Source of the DNA: an uncultured Prevotellaceae bacterium
GTDB lineage: Bacteria; Bacteroidota; Bacteroidia; Bacteroidales; Bacteroidaceae
Direction: 5' to 3'
Assembly: GCA_900315455.1 (NCBI GenBank)
Contig: OMZE01000011.1
Location: 27,499-91,498, forward strand
Length of the DNA: 64,000 nucleotides
The position numbers and the translations under genes are program-made. The notes under the pieces were generated by a model. That model was not told the origin of the DNA. It made no database searches and worked only from the letters and a program-made list of their open reading frames with translations. Below are positions 25,359-35,105 of this stretch, in pieces (within the stretch, counting starts at the first letter, position 1; each line of letters begins with the position of its first letter).

Positions 25359-27059
25359 ATGACAATGGAGGATTTTCGAGATAGACTTCTCAAATACCTT
25401 TTCGCAGAAAAAAAATTAGGGGAAGAGGATACTGAGAAGCTAAAGAATATGAGTAGAGAGGAGAAGGAGGAGAACAACCTTCTCCTAGTTAATGCTACTA
25501 TAAACAGCCATGAAGACGGTGTCTATGAACTGAATGTACCTGACAACTACTCTAAGTTAAGGGCAGGCGACATGGTAGATATTATTAACGAAAATTCTTC
25601 TTCAACGTGCGACGCTACAATTATTGATGTGTTCTTAGATACTATAACGCTTTCTTGTAATAAAGAACTTGATATAAATGCTACCTTTTCTATCGAACAG
25701 AAAGCGCCAGAACTCCTGCAAGCTCTTATTTCCTGTCTCGAGGGTATTTATTCTGGTGTACCTGGTGCTGCTTTCTTGCGACTGCTTTCTGGAGAAGAAA
25801 AATTTGAGACCGTTGACTTCTTAAAGGTGGCGATTGATGATGTTCCGAATTTCGACAGCATCAAGAATAAACTCAATCATGAACAACTGTCAGCTGTAAG
25901 TTCAATGCTTGAATATCCTCCGGTTCATGTTTTGCAAGGACCTCCGGGAACTGGAAAAACAGCTGTGCTTGCTGCAACTGCTATTGCAACAGCTCGCATG
26001 AATCGTGAGGTTGTAATTATCGCTAATACACATCATGCGGTTAACAATGCCTTGCAGAAAATACGCTCTTTTGACAAAAAGGCTACACTTATAAAGGTGG
26101 GTGCAGTTCTAAAGTCGGAAGAATTAGATGATACAATTTTGAAATTTGAGAAGTTTAACGAATACTATGAGTATAGTTACGAGAATAGGAGAAAGAAACG
26201 GACTGGTCATATTATTGGCATGACCATTTGGGGTGCAATCACACATCTAGGACTTCGTCATCATGCGCATTTCCGTCCGTATGTTTCTCTTGTTGACGAA
26301 GCATCGCTTATGCCTCTTTCACTTGCTGCTGTTCTTGGAAAGACTGCGCCTTCAGTCTGTCTCTTTGGTGATAGTCGGCAGATGCCTCCGATTTTCCGTC
26401 CAGAACTTGAGGACAACGATAACTCCATTTCTATTTTGGATTATTGTTCTCAAAAAGTGGAAGGTGTTCCTGTGAAGGTTCTCCACACTACATATCGCAT
26501 GAATGAATCTATTACTAATGTTGTTAGTAGGGCATTCTATGAACCTTATGGAACTATTCTCAAAAGTGCAGCTGTGATAGCTGCCAATAGCTTCCATTCT
26601 GAATATCTTAAAAACCGTAATCTTTCGGGTTCTCTGGTATTTATGGACACATCTCTTTCCACTCCAGGGTGTAAGGAAGAAAATGAAGGAGAAGCTTCTG
26701 CTATTATTGAAATAGTTTCTGCTCTGATGGCTGAAGGGGTCAGCCCTTCTTCTGTGGCAGTAATAACACCTTTCCGTAGACAAGTACGCCTCTTGAGATC
26801 CATAGCACATGATGTTATTAAAGACAAAGAATTTCCCCTTATTGACACTGTAGAAAGATTACAAGGACAAGACGTCGACTGTATTATTATTTCATTCGCT
26901 TCAAGCGATGAGAAATATATCGAAGAAGTACATGGATTCTTGTTTAATCATAACAGATTAAATGTTATGATTTCAAGGGCTAAGACAAAAGTTGTCTTAT
27001 TTTGTTCACAAGAAATTCAAAACCAGTTAAAGGAAATACTTAACATGGAAGGGAGCTGA
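25359..27059 (+). CDS. SF1 (Upf1/Dna2-like) helicase
   Basis: 566 aa. The N-terminus is a small beta-rich domain. The helicase motifs follow in order: LQGPPGTGKTAVL at about 192-204 (Walker A), SLVDEASLMPLS (DEAx), LFGDSRQMPPIF, LHTTYRMNES, VITPFRRQV, TVERLQGQDVD, and HNRLNVMISRAK near the end. This is the compact Upf1/Dna2-type superfamily 1B layout without a fused nuclease. It is the last gene of the five-gene operon. The terminator hairpin at 27164-27194 separates it from the convergent Sel1 gene. Confidence 0.9.
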   Translation: MTMEDFRDRLLKYLFAEKKLGEEDTEKLKNMSREEKEENNLLLVNATINSHEDGVYELNVPDNYSKLRAGDMVDIINENSSSTCDATIIDVFLDTITLSCNKELDINATFSIEQKAPELLQALISCLEGIYSGVPGAAFLRLLSGEEKFETVDFLKVAIDDVPNFDSIKNKLNHEQLSAVSSMLEYPPVHVLQGPPGTGKTAVLAATAIATARMNREVVIIANTHHAVNNALQKIRSFDKKATLIKVGAVLKSEELDDTILKFEKFNEYYEYSYENRRKKRTGHIIGMTIWGAITHLGLRHHAHFRPYVSLVDEASLMPLSLAAVLGKTAPSVCLFGDSRQMPPIFRPELEDNDNSISILDYCSQKVEGVPVKVLHTTYRMNESITNVVSRAFYEPYGTILKSAAVIAANSFHSEYLKNRNLSGSLVFMDTSLSTPGCKEENEGEASAIIEIVSALMAEGVSPSSVAVITPFRRQVRLLRSIAHDVIKDKEFPLIDTVERLQGQDVDCIIISFASSDEKYIEEVHGFLFNHNRLNVMISRAKTKVVLFCSQEIQNQLKEILNMEGS

Positions 27060-27163
27060 TATTATATCAAAACCTTTGTCCACGATTTTTGTTGTTGGCG
27101 GGCATGGTTTTTGTCTCTCAAACAATTTTCTTGAAGGATTCGATTTTTGTGGAATATTTAAGA

Positions 27164-27194
27164 GGAGAGTGTAAGAATTTTTCCTACACTCTCC
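27164..27194. terminator. Bidirectional terminator between convergent operons
   Basis: GGAGAGTGTA (27164-27173) pairs perfectly with TACACTCTCC (27185-27194), with T-rich sequence in the 11-base loop and A/T-rich flanks on both sides. It sits between the ends of the SF1 helicase gene (+) and the Sel1 gene (-). Confidence 0.75.
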
Positions 27195-27206
27195 AAATTT
27201 CCAAAA

Positions 27207-28589
27207 CTATTCTTTTTTCTTGTCATCACTTGCAATAGTTTTGTCTCTGTATTCCTTTGCTTTATTAGGATCTTTATCACATCCCATACCATTCTCGTAA
27301 AAATATGCAATGCTCTCACATGCATCAACAAGTCCTAGGTCAGCTGCTTTTTTTATATATACAAAAGCCTGTTCAATACTCTTGTCCACCATGTCTCCAT
27401 TGAAATAGGCATTTCCAAGATTGTAGTATCCCCAGGGTTCATTCAATTCAACAGCCTTCAACAAATATCTCTTAGCCATTTCCCTGTCAATCTTTACTCC
27501 ATACTTGCCATAGTAGTAAACAGAATATAATAAGTTCGCTGAAAATCCCGAGCCGTTATTTGCTGCTTTCTTATATAATTCAACGGCCTTTCTCACATCT
27601 TTCTCACAACCAATTCCTTCTAAATAAGCATAAGCCAAATTGGTCAAACCATTCGGATCTTTCAATTGTGCTGATTTTTCCCAATTCTCAAATGCCTTTT
27701 TATCATCCTTAGGTAAATGTTCGCCGGAATTGTAGAAATTCCCTAGAATAAATAATGCTTGACTAGAACCATTTCTAGCCGCACGTTTTAATAATTCCAC
27801 TCCTCTTTGAGGATTATTGTATTCTTTGTAAGTGGAATCTTCAGACAAGCATATATTAGACATGTCAATCATACAACTTGTACCATTAGCTTCTATGCCA
27901 CGCTTTATCCATTCCAATTGTTTCTTAATATCTTTTTTCACATCTCCATAACCTTTGGCATAAATTCCCTGTATTAAATGTGCTGAGATTCTTATTCCAT
28001 TATTAAATGATTTAGTCAGATACTCTATAGCTTTTTCTACGTTTATTTCAATATCATCCGTACCATTTAAGTAAACATAACCCATTGCATAATTATAGAA
28101 AGAATTATCCTTGTCATTTATTTTATTGAGAATTCTTATAGCTTTTTCTTTATTTTCTTCATATGGAGGATCTCCTATAAGAAATAAATATGCATATTTT
28201 GACATTACATAAGAATTGGAAGAGTTTTTAACCAATTCTTCAAGCATCTCTTTTCCTTTCAAAGAATCTTTCCCAATCTCGTCATACCATCCAAACATGT
28301 ATGCAAAAGCCAAATCACATTTTGCCTCCTCACACCCTTCATCTGCGGCCTGTTTTAATAATTCCAATTCCTTTGAACGATCAAAATCCACACCATCACC
28401 ATTACTATATGCATTTGCAAGACACCATTTTGCATAGGCATCGCCTTCGTCAGCTAGTTGCTGGTAAAGTTCGGCGGCTTCTTCAAATTTGTTCTCTAAT
28501 CTTAAGTTATCTGCCTTCTCAATGTCAGATTGACAAGCAGAGAACATGATTATACAATTAGCTAATAATAGAAATATTCCCTTTTTCAT
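27207..28589 (-). CDS. Sel1-repeat lipoprotein
   Basis: 460 aa. The N-terminus MKKGIFLLLANCIIMFSAC is a lipoprotein signal peptide with cysteine at residue 19. The rest is a chain of about ten Sel1-like repeats (patterns such as A-x-x-x-L-x-x-x-Y-x-x-G-x-G..D..KA, for example YAYLEGIGCEKDVRKAVELYKKAA). Sel1 proteins are scaffolds for protein contacts. It is the last gene downstream of the DUF499 gene (62 bp gap), and on the same strand, so it may belong to that defence-type operon or be independent. A membrane-anchored partner would be unusual for such a system. Confidence 0.8.
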   Translation of the reverse strand: MKKGIFLLLANCIIMFSACQSDIEKADNLRLENKFEEAAELYQQLADEGDAYAKWCLANAYSNGDGVDFDRSKELELLKQAADEGCEEAKCDLAFAYMFGWYDEIGKDSLKGKEMLEELVKNSSNSYVMSKYAYLFLIGDPPYEENKEKAIRILNKINDKDNSFYNYAMGYVYLNGTDDIEINVEKAIEYLTKSFNNGIRISAHLIQGIYAKGYGDVKKDIKKQLEWIKRGIEANGTSCMIDMSNICLSEDSTYKEYNNPQRGVELLKRAARNGSSQALFILGNFYNSGEHLPKDDKKAFENWEKSAQLKDPNGLTNLAYAYLEGIGCEKDVRKAVELYKKAANNGSGFSANLLYSVYYYGKYGVKIDREMAKRYLLKAVELNEPWGYYNLGNAYFNGDMVDKSIEQAFVYIKKAADLGLVDACESIAYFYENGMGCDKDPNKAKEYRDKTIASDDKKKE

Positions 28590-28651
28590 CTTTTATTTAG
28601 AAATTTGTTAATTTTTTTATTTGTGGAGTAGAAACAAAATATCATTCTTAT

Positions 28652-31600
28652 CTAGTCTTCCTCAAACTCAATATCCAGTCCGAGTTGAGAGGCAGATTCT
28701 GTGATGCTCTTCACTAGGGCCGCGTTTTCTGTAAGAGGGCTCGTCACTGTTGATTCTGCAGTGAACTTCATCTTGATTTTAAGATGGTTGTTCTTGAGCG
28801 TGTTGATAAAACTGGAGAAAAGCTGGCTGTAGTTCTCAAGAGGCACGTTTCCTTCGATGGTCACTTTCTTGTATTCCTTAGGAGCGGGATTTGGACCTGG
28901 TGTAGGTGGCTGTGGAGGATTTGGACCAGGGTTGGGGTTGGGATTCGGTCCTGGATTGGGGCTGGGGGTGGGATTGGGATTAGGATTAGGACCAGGCATC
29001 ATTACCGATGGGTCAAGGAGCCAATAGTCGTCTTCCGTAGGATTGAGGAATGGCACTTGTTCCTCATGGTAAATGCGTGAGAAATGTTCAGGTGTGCCGG
29101 TTCCCACATTCCACATACCATCAGAACAATAGCGGTTGACGGTATCTGTGACGGTTTGAACATTTAGCAACATGGGCTTATCATCGAAGCGCAGGAATGC
29201 TTCATAAAGATCTTTAACCTTGACAGGATTCTCAATGGTGGGCATAAGTCCGTTACGGTTGATGATGTTCAACCCGATTCGACGCAGCACCCATCCTTCC
29301 TCATGGAGTTCGTTCATGATACTGTCCGTGAGTTGGGACGCAAAATCATTAGAGAATGTGTTGATTTGTTTCTGTTTTAAATCATCACGTTCGCATTTGA
29401 TAACCGTGTTATAGGCGTGTATCAGTTGTTCCCTGGCACTTTGTTCGCTCTGTCGTTTACGTTCAGCAACATCCTTCCGTTGCTCTGCATCCAACTGCCC
29501 ACCATACTCGTTGATGATTTTCTCACAGGCAAGATATTCCTTCAAACGTGTAGCCAATGAGGCACGACCGGCTTCTGAACATAGAATGAACATCATGGTG
29601 TTGCGATAAACACGCTGTACAGTTCCTCTCTGTTGAGCTATGTCCTTAATGGCTTTCTTTGTAATGCTGCCGATTCCACCGCCAGCCGATACCGTATGAC
29701 GTGGATGCATCAACACGAAAGTCAGTTGTTTCAGTTCTGGCACATCTCCCGAAGGGTTGATTAGTGTCTTGACCCTGTTGACTGGTTGAAGACCATTCTT
29801 GGCCATCCGAAGAATTTCTGCATCCACCTCTTCCTCTTTGATGTCGCCCTTGGCCTGATTGATGAGAATGTTGATGTTAGGCTTAGACTGGAACCAGTAA
29901 CTTTGCTCGCCGCCAATGCTACTGCGATACATATAGTGAGCCACATTTTCCAACTGTGCAAGTGTCGTGTCAATGACCAGATGCTTGAAGGCATCAGGTC
30001 GCAGCATACACAGTTTCAGATTTTTCACGGTCAATCCCTTGTTGGAAGATGCTCCAATCGATGACATCAACAATGTTGTCATCACAGATGTAGCAAGGTG
30101 ATATTTGCCAATATCATCATCTGCATATTGCTCATCCATTTTATAGGCATTACTTGAAGTTCCTATTACGTCGGCGTGCATTACGGAATCCCATTGTGCG
30201 CCCATTAATCCCGTTATCTGACTTTGAAGTGTGGGCAGGTTTTCCAATTGTACATCGCTCGTGTGAATAAGAGCCTGGGGTCCCGTCAACGACGAACGGC
30301 GTGTCCATAAATCTTTGACAATGGAGGCCAAAAGACGTAAAACACCACGAGTGCGCTGGAAACGTGAGTCGCTGCCCCAGCGTAGACGGAAAAAGTCAAT
30401 CAATTCAGGATGGAATGGATATGCTTTCTTTATTTTCTCAGCATATGCCACCTTGTCGGCTTCTTGAGGCAGGACATCGCGGCGATTGTGATAAGTCTCC
30501 TTGTATTTTCGGGCTACAAGTATTGGAGTTTCCTCATCCTCCAATTTATCAAACAGACGCCGGCGTACCACCTCGTAGATTTCTTCATCATCCACAGGTT
30601 TAACACTGGCACCCACACGGACCACACGATTTTCGAGAGCGGTCAGGATTTCCTGACCAATCTCGCTATTGGCAACTTCCGTTGCACTGGCAGGAAGTGT
30701 ACAAATAAGAACGGTACCAGGTGTGGCTGCAACAGCCTCTGTCAATGTCTGTATAAAACTGTTGGTTTGTGTGAACAGCGTACCACCACCTACTATTTTG
30801 CCACTGGCTTTCGAACAATAATCTGCCAACTCATCTATAAGAATCAAGGCTGGCTTTGCCTTTTCAAGGATGGGCTTGATGTCCTTTGCGGTGGGAGCTA
30901 TTCGTTGCTCGTCAGAATGGCGGACTCGCTCATAACCTTCTCGTCCGCCCAACTGCCAGGCTAACTCTCCCCATAATGTGTGTGTGATAATGCCTTCATC
31001 CACTTCATGGCCATCAACAATGCTGACAGTGTTTTGCGTGAAAACGGCCACATGTGCCTCATCCCATTGAGGCATGTCTTCCTCATCGAGGATGTCGTGT
31101 GCTACCTGAAGATCACGGAATATGCGGGCATCTTTAACCAAATGGTAAAGTGATATCAGAGAGTGGGTCTTACCACCACCGAAACCCGTCTGCAAGGAGA
31201 TGACGCGGTTCTGACTCTCTTTCTCATTCAGTGCTTGTACGACCCGTTTGATAAGGTCTTTCATTCCGTCTGTGACATAGGTGCGGTCGAAAAAAGCAAC
31301 GATGTCCTGATAGATGACAGGAGCTGTACCCATAGCCACATCCTCGATGTTGGCTGCAAAAACACTCTCGTCCAAATTACCACTGCGAATGTCATATTGA
31401 GGACGAATGCAGTTAAACCATGATGGGAGCGTTCCTGGGATAGGACCGGCTTGTGTATTATCTGCAAAAAGGTCTAGTTGAAAAGTTTGCTGTTTAGGGG
31501 AAACTTGAACGTTTTTTTTCTTGCCCTCTCCTTTGATGCGTTTGATTTCATCCTCAAGGTCAGTCATCTCCAATAGTTTCGCAACTTGTATCATATTGCT

Positions 31601-31993
31601 GAAAGCACGGTCTTCCTCGTCCTGGTCGATACTTCCCTCTTCGAAATGTGCCCATTTGTTGCGAGTGTCCTTCAGCTCGCCAAAATAGGTGCGCAGACGG
31701 TTATAATCCCTATTGTTGTCTGCGAGTTCACGGAGCATCGGTCCCCTATAGTTGATAATGAAAGTTTCAAGATTGTTGTAGTCAATCAGCCCAAGCAGTG
31801 ATGAACCATTGTTGATCAGTTGCATCCGTTGGTGTTGAAAGGCTACCTTGCGTCCCTCGTGGGTGATACGACTTTCAAAATCCTGATCCCAAGTAGTATA
31901 TTCGTCACATTCACGCATAATCACGCTGACGGCATATTGGCGCATGGCTTCCAAGAAGATGCTCAAGCCCCTTTGAATATTTTCTTTGTTCAT
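28652..31993 (-). CDS. DUF499 ATPase with Swt1/HEPN-like N-terminus
   Basis: 1113 aa. The first ~150 residues look like the Swt1-family HEPN domain (helical, with ELKDTRNKWAHFEEGS giving the R-N-x-x-x-H motif of HEPN RNases). The large middle is a DUF499 P-loop ATPase with LQTGFGGGKTHSL at about 266-278 and ALILIDELADYC at about 381-392. A Pro/Asn/Gly-rich linker (about 998-1031) precedes a C-terminal ~70-residue domain. DUF499 proteins recur beside DUF1156 methylases in antiviral islands. The gene follows the methylase by 26 bp. Confidence 0.88.
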   Translation of the reverse strand: MNKENIQRGLSIFLEAMRQYAVSVIMRECDEYTTWDQDFESRITHEGRKVAFQHQRMQLINNGSSLLGLIDYNNLETFIINYRGPMLRELADNNRDYNRLRTYFGELKDTRNKWAHFEEGSIDQDEEDRAFSNMIQVAKLLEMTDLEDEIKRIKGEGKKKNVQVSPKQQTFQLDLFADNTQAGPIPGTLPSWFNCIRPQYDIRSGNLDESVFAANIEDVAMGTAPVIYQDIVAFFDRTYVTDGMKDLIKRVVQALNEKESQNRVISLQTGFGGGKTHSLISLYHLVKDARIFRDLQVAHDILDEEDMPQWDEAHVAVFTQNTVSIVDGHEVDEGIITHTLWGELAWQLGGREGYERVRHSDEQRIAPTAKDIKPILEKAKPALILIDELADYCSKASGKIVGGGTLFTQTNSFIQTLTEAVAATPGTVLICTLPASATEVANSEIGQEILTALENRVVRVGASVKPVDDEEIYEVVRRRLFDKLEDEETPILVARKYKETYHNRRDVLPQEADKVAYAEKIKKAYPFHPELIDFFRLRWGSDSRFQRTRGVLRLLASIVKDLWTRRSSLTGPQALIHTSDVQLENLPTLQSQITGLMGAQWDSVMHADVIGTSSNAYKMDEQYADDDIGKYHLATSVMTTLLMSSIGASSNKGLTVKNLKLCMLRPDAFKHLVIDTTLAQLENVAHYMYRSSIGGEQSYWFQSKPNINILINQAKGDIKEEEVDAEILRMAKNGLQPVNRVKTLINPSGDVPELKQLTFVLMHPRHTVSAGGGIGSITKKAIKDIAQQRGTVQRVYRNTMMFILCSEAGRASLATRLKEYLACEKIINEYGGQLDAEQRKDVAERKRQSEQSAREQLIHAYNTVIKCERDDLKQKQINTFSNDFASQLTDSIMNELHEEGWVLRRIGLNIINRNGLMPTIENPVKVKDLYEAFLRFDDKPMLLNVQTVTDTVNRYCSDGMWNVGTGTPEHFSRIYHEEQVPFLNPTEDDYWLLDPSVMMPGPNPNPNPTPSPNPGPNPNPNPGPNPPQPPTPGPNPAPKEYKKVTIEGNVPLENYSQLFSSFINTLKNNHLKIKMKFTAESTVTSPLTENAALVKSITESASQLGLDIEFEED

Positions 31994-32019
31994 AGTATGT
32001 AGTTATTTATTATTTTCTG

Positions 32020-35000
32020 TTAATCCTCAAATTCGATGGTCGTCTGCTTCGGAATATATGTCTCTTTGCATTTCTGACGCAACATCTCAGCATTGATGAG
32101 TAAGCCCTGCACATCATCCAGGTCTTTGCTATCTGGTAAATGCTCCTTGAGGAAGGCCATCACTCGCCAATGAGGAGCATCGTTCTGGGGACATAGTTCA
32201 CGAACCAATTTCATTAGCCATGCTTGGTCATCATAACGGTATGCCAACATTAAACGATGCACTTGGGAGATGAGATAATCCTCAGGTGACTTGCCCAGTG
32301 TCGTGCTGTCGCCAATATGCTCTACTGCCGAAGCAAGGTGCTGCTTGTTTCCATTAGCGATGAGCAAACGGTCTTGCTGCAGCTGACGTATTTCAACATT
32401 TACGCCTACTCGTGTATATTTGTTCACATCGTCGAAAGACGTGTCTCCCATACCATTCATTTGCAGCCAGCCACAGTAGAATTTAGTCTGTGGTTCACCA
32501 GGGACTCCTTCGAGCAAAGCTTGTGCGGCACTCTCACGAGCAAAATTCAAAAGTTGCCCAACTGTTACTGGGTCGCCTTCTGCTGTTTCTACCATCTTGT
32601 AGTGGCCAAAAACACTAACAGCTTGACCGAAACAGGCAGTTAATAGGTCTGCTCCGCGGAAGCCTAACTCGTAGAGCTTGTCAACCTCGGCTTTCACTAT
32701 CTGTTTAATCTCGTGTTTAACATCATTGAAGTCGGCATAGCCCCTACGCTCTGAAGGGCGACAGGACACTGTTACAGAACTTTCAAGAAAAGCTTTATCT
32801 GCTTTTAGAGCACCCGACACTTCTGTATCCATTGGCCATGAACCCGTTATATTCATTCTTGAATCGAGTATCGAATTACACAAAGTTGTCCAAGCCTGAG
32901 TGCTTTGGTGGGCAAACATTATACTAACAATATCCGTTGTTTGCATTTCAATTACATCGAATATTTGTTTAAGTTTAGTTTCAAAATGTTTTTTAGCTTC
33001 TTGGTCACTATTGTTATGATGATGTTTTAATGCTGTACATTCTTCGTGTTTAGGTGTTTGTGGTGTTGAGAAAATCAGAGGATAAAAATCTGAGAGATTT
33101 CGTTTTAACCATACATAGAAAAAATCAGAGATATCTGCATATGCAATGGCATCATAATATGGTGGATCTGTAATAACTGCAGTTAATGATTTTTTGTTAA
33201 ATAACAATTTATCACCACTAGCGGCATTCTTTACTGTCGAAACAAAAGGTATATTACTTTCTTCTTTTATATATGAAATAATAGAATCCAATTGACCATA
33301 TGCTGAACTTGATATAGTACTGAAAGGATCTAATTCAGGATATTCAAAGTTCATTTGAATAGCCTGTCTACCAAATAAATTTTCAACAGTATCTTGAAGG
33401 ATATGCCATTTGCCAAATGAAGACATACGCACTGCTATTTTATCAATCAGAATTGCAAGATATGTCTTTAGAACATCAGAATACTCTTGATTAGTATTAG
33501 AAAAAGATAACTCTTTTAATGATTCTGAGAAGGTATACAAAACTTTTAATTGTCTCTTATTGAATAATTCTCCCCACTTGGAATAGCCCCAGCTCAAAAT
33601 ATCACCACCAGCAGAATTAGGTTGTAATTTTTCGTTGGGAATTGGTTGTTCGGGAATGTTATTAAAAAGTTCGTTACATTCTAATTGAGGCTCAACAAAC
33701 TCTTTGCCATTTGCAGAATCGTAAACAAGTGCTATAATCTTTTCTTTAATAGACTCGTTTGCAAATTGTTCTTTAACCTTGGTAATATCTGTAATACCAC
33801 CACAATAAGGACAGCTAACGACACCTCTATTAACAGTTGCTTTTTCATTTGTATCTCCCGATACTATTTCTACATTCTCATTTTGAAGATTGATGTGAAA
33901 ATGTTTTATTCTTTCAGATTTCTTGTTATTCCTAGGTTTTGAAAAATACAATTGTTTAAATAATGGTACATATTTGTTGCAGGATGAATTCGCACATTTT
34001 ACATACTTTATCCAATGGTATACAGAGGGACGCTTTCCATCTTTGATATAGTATAAATGATTTGTTTTGTTTTTTGTTTGTTTTATTAATATTATGGAGT
34101 AATATTCCACATCAAAAGCTAGACGATTTGGAATATGCACATAGCCATTTTCAACAATAATTCCATTGCCTTTTTTTTGAGTAATTTTGATACCTTCTTC
34201 CCCATATATTCTTTTGAAATCCTCTAAACAATAAACAATTGGCTTTCCATATTTCTGTGGAAAGTCGGCAGAACCTCGTTCGATGATGTGAGCCACAGGA
34301 TTGATATCATTGCCATAACTCCGACATCCAAGACGTGCAGCTTCCAATGGTATGGCTCCTCCACCAGCAAATGGGTCGAAGACGGACGGCATCTCATTTT
34401 GAAATGCCTCGATAGCTTCTTTCAACTCTGCTTCACGCTGTTTGACCTCTTCTGTCTCGATATGACGGTTGGGCAGGTCATACAGTCTTTTTTCCGCCGT
34501 TGGAATGGCATCATAAAGTCGGTTGAATTCCTCATGTAGTTGCTCCCATGTGGCATCTGGCCTTCGGTCGCTTTGATATGCCACGAAAATTAATTCCCTT
34601 GCCATACGGAGAATCTTGGGGTTGTTCTTATTCTCCCACTTAATGAGTGAACCATCCGACAACTGCTCCTTGGGTGATGTACTCTTGCCTGCAATCATAT
34701 TTGCTTGGCATTTGTCGGAGAACTTGCCGATAAACATCATCAAACGGTGGCGGAGGTTGTCCTCCATTTCATCGACGATGGCTGTATAAGGGATGTCTTT
34801 GTATGGCTTGTATTCTATGGCACTGTTTCCGTCAGCAAGCAATGCTTGTACAGCCCATTTGAATGCCTCTGGACAGTTCTCGTCTAGAGGGTCAGGTACA
34901 AGACTTGCAAACACAACAGCACGACAAACAGGCAACGGACGACGTGCCCACCATAAATGAAGGGTGGAGATATGTCCGTGACGAATGGACTTGTCACGTA

Positions 35001-35061
35001 TGCTCTCTGCTGAAATTTCCTTGATGGGAAGGGCAACTTCTATGAGTTTCTTGGCTTTCAT
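32020..35061 (-). CDS. DUF1156 DNA methylase (adenine-type)
   Basis: 1013 aa from the ATG at 35061 (MKAKKLIEVALP); the longer frame from 35127 runs through repeat DNA and overlaps the helicase end. The DUF1156 start (LIEVALPIKEISAESIRDKSIRHGHISTLHLWWARRPL, read in parts) is clear. SAM-binding FDPFAGGGAIPLEA lies at about 225-238, and the catalytic DPPYYDA at about 630, the N6-adenine/N4-cytosine amino-methyltransferase motif. Zinc-knuckle pairs (KCANSSC, SCPYCGG) lie between. It probably marks self DNA for the linked helicase/ATPase system. Confidence 0.9.
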   Translation of the reverse strand: MKAKKLIEVALPIKEISAESIRDKSIRHGHISTLHLWWARRPLPVCRAVVFASLVPDPLDENCPEAFKWAVQALLADGNSAIEYKPYKDIPYTAIVDEMEDNLRHRLMMFIGKFSDKCQANMIAGKSTSPKEQLSDGSLIKWENKNNPKILRMARELIFVAYQSDRRPDATWEQLHEEFNRLYDAIPTAEKRLYDLPNRHIETEEVKQREAELKEAIEAFQNEMPSVFDPFAGGGAIPLEAARLGCRSYGNDINPVAHIIERGSADFPQKYGKPIVYCLEDFKRIYGEEGIKITQKKGNGIIVENGYVHIPNRLAFDVEYYSIILIKQTKNKTNHLYYIKDGKRPSVYHWIKYVKCANSSCNKYVPLFKQLYFSKPRNNKKSERIKHFHINLQNENVEIVSGDTNEKATVNRGVVSCPYCGGITDITKVKEQFANESIKEKIIALVYDSANGKEFVEPQLECNELFNNIPEQPIPNEKLQPNSAGGDILSWGYSKWGELFNKRQLKVLYTFSESLKELSFSNTNQEYSDVLKTYLAILIDKIAVRMSSFGKWHILQDTVENLFGRQAIQMNFEYPELDPFSTISSSAYGQLDSIISYIKEESNIPFVSTVKNAASGDKLLFNKKSLTAVITDPPYYDAIAYADISDFFYVWLKRNLSDFYPLIFSTPQTPKHEECTALKHHHNNSDQEAKKHFETKLKQIFDVIEMQTTDIVSIMFAHQSTQAWTTLCNSILDSRMNITGSWPMDTEVSGALKADKAFLESSVTVSCRPSERRGYADFNDVKHEIKQIVKAEVDKLYELGFRGADLLTACFGQAVSVFGHYKMVETAEGDPVTVGQLLNFARESAAQALLEGVPGEPQTKFYCGWLQMNGMGDTSFDDVNKYTRVGVNVEIRQLQQDRLLIANGNKQHLASAVEHIGDSTTLGKSPEDYLISQVHRLMLAYRYDDQAWLMKLVRELCPQNDAPHWRVMAFLKEHLPDSKDLDDVQGLLINAEMLRQKCKETYIPKQTTIEFED

Positions 35062-35105
35062 ATGATGAGGTTTGAGATTTTTGTTTTGAGGTTTGAGATT
35101 TTGAG
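35062..35105. repeat. Intergenic repeat of GAGGTTTGAGATTT type
   Basis: The 44 bp between helicase stop and methylase start hold two copies of GAGGTTTGAGATTTT (plus strand). Related copies occur before traJ (56432-56475) and traL (58222-58247). No gene. Confidence 0.55.
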
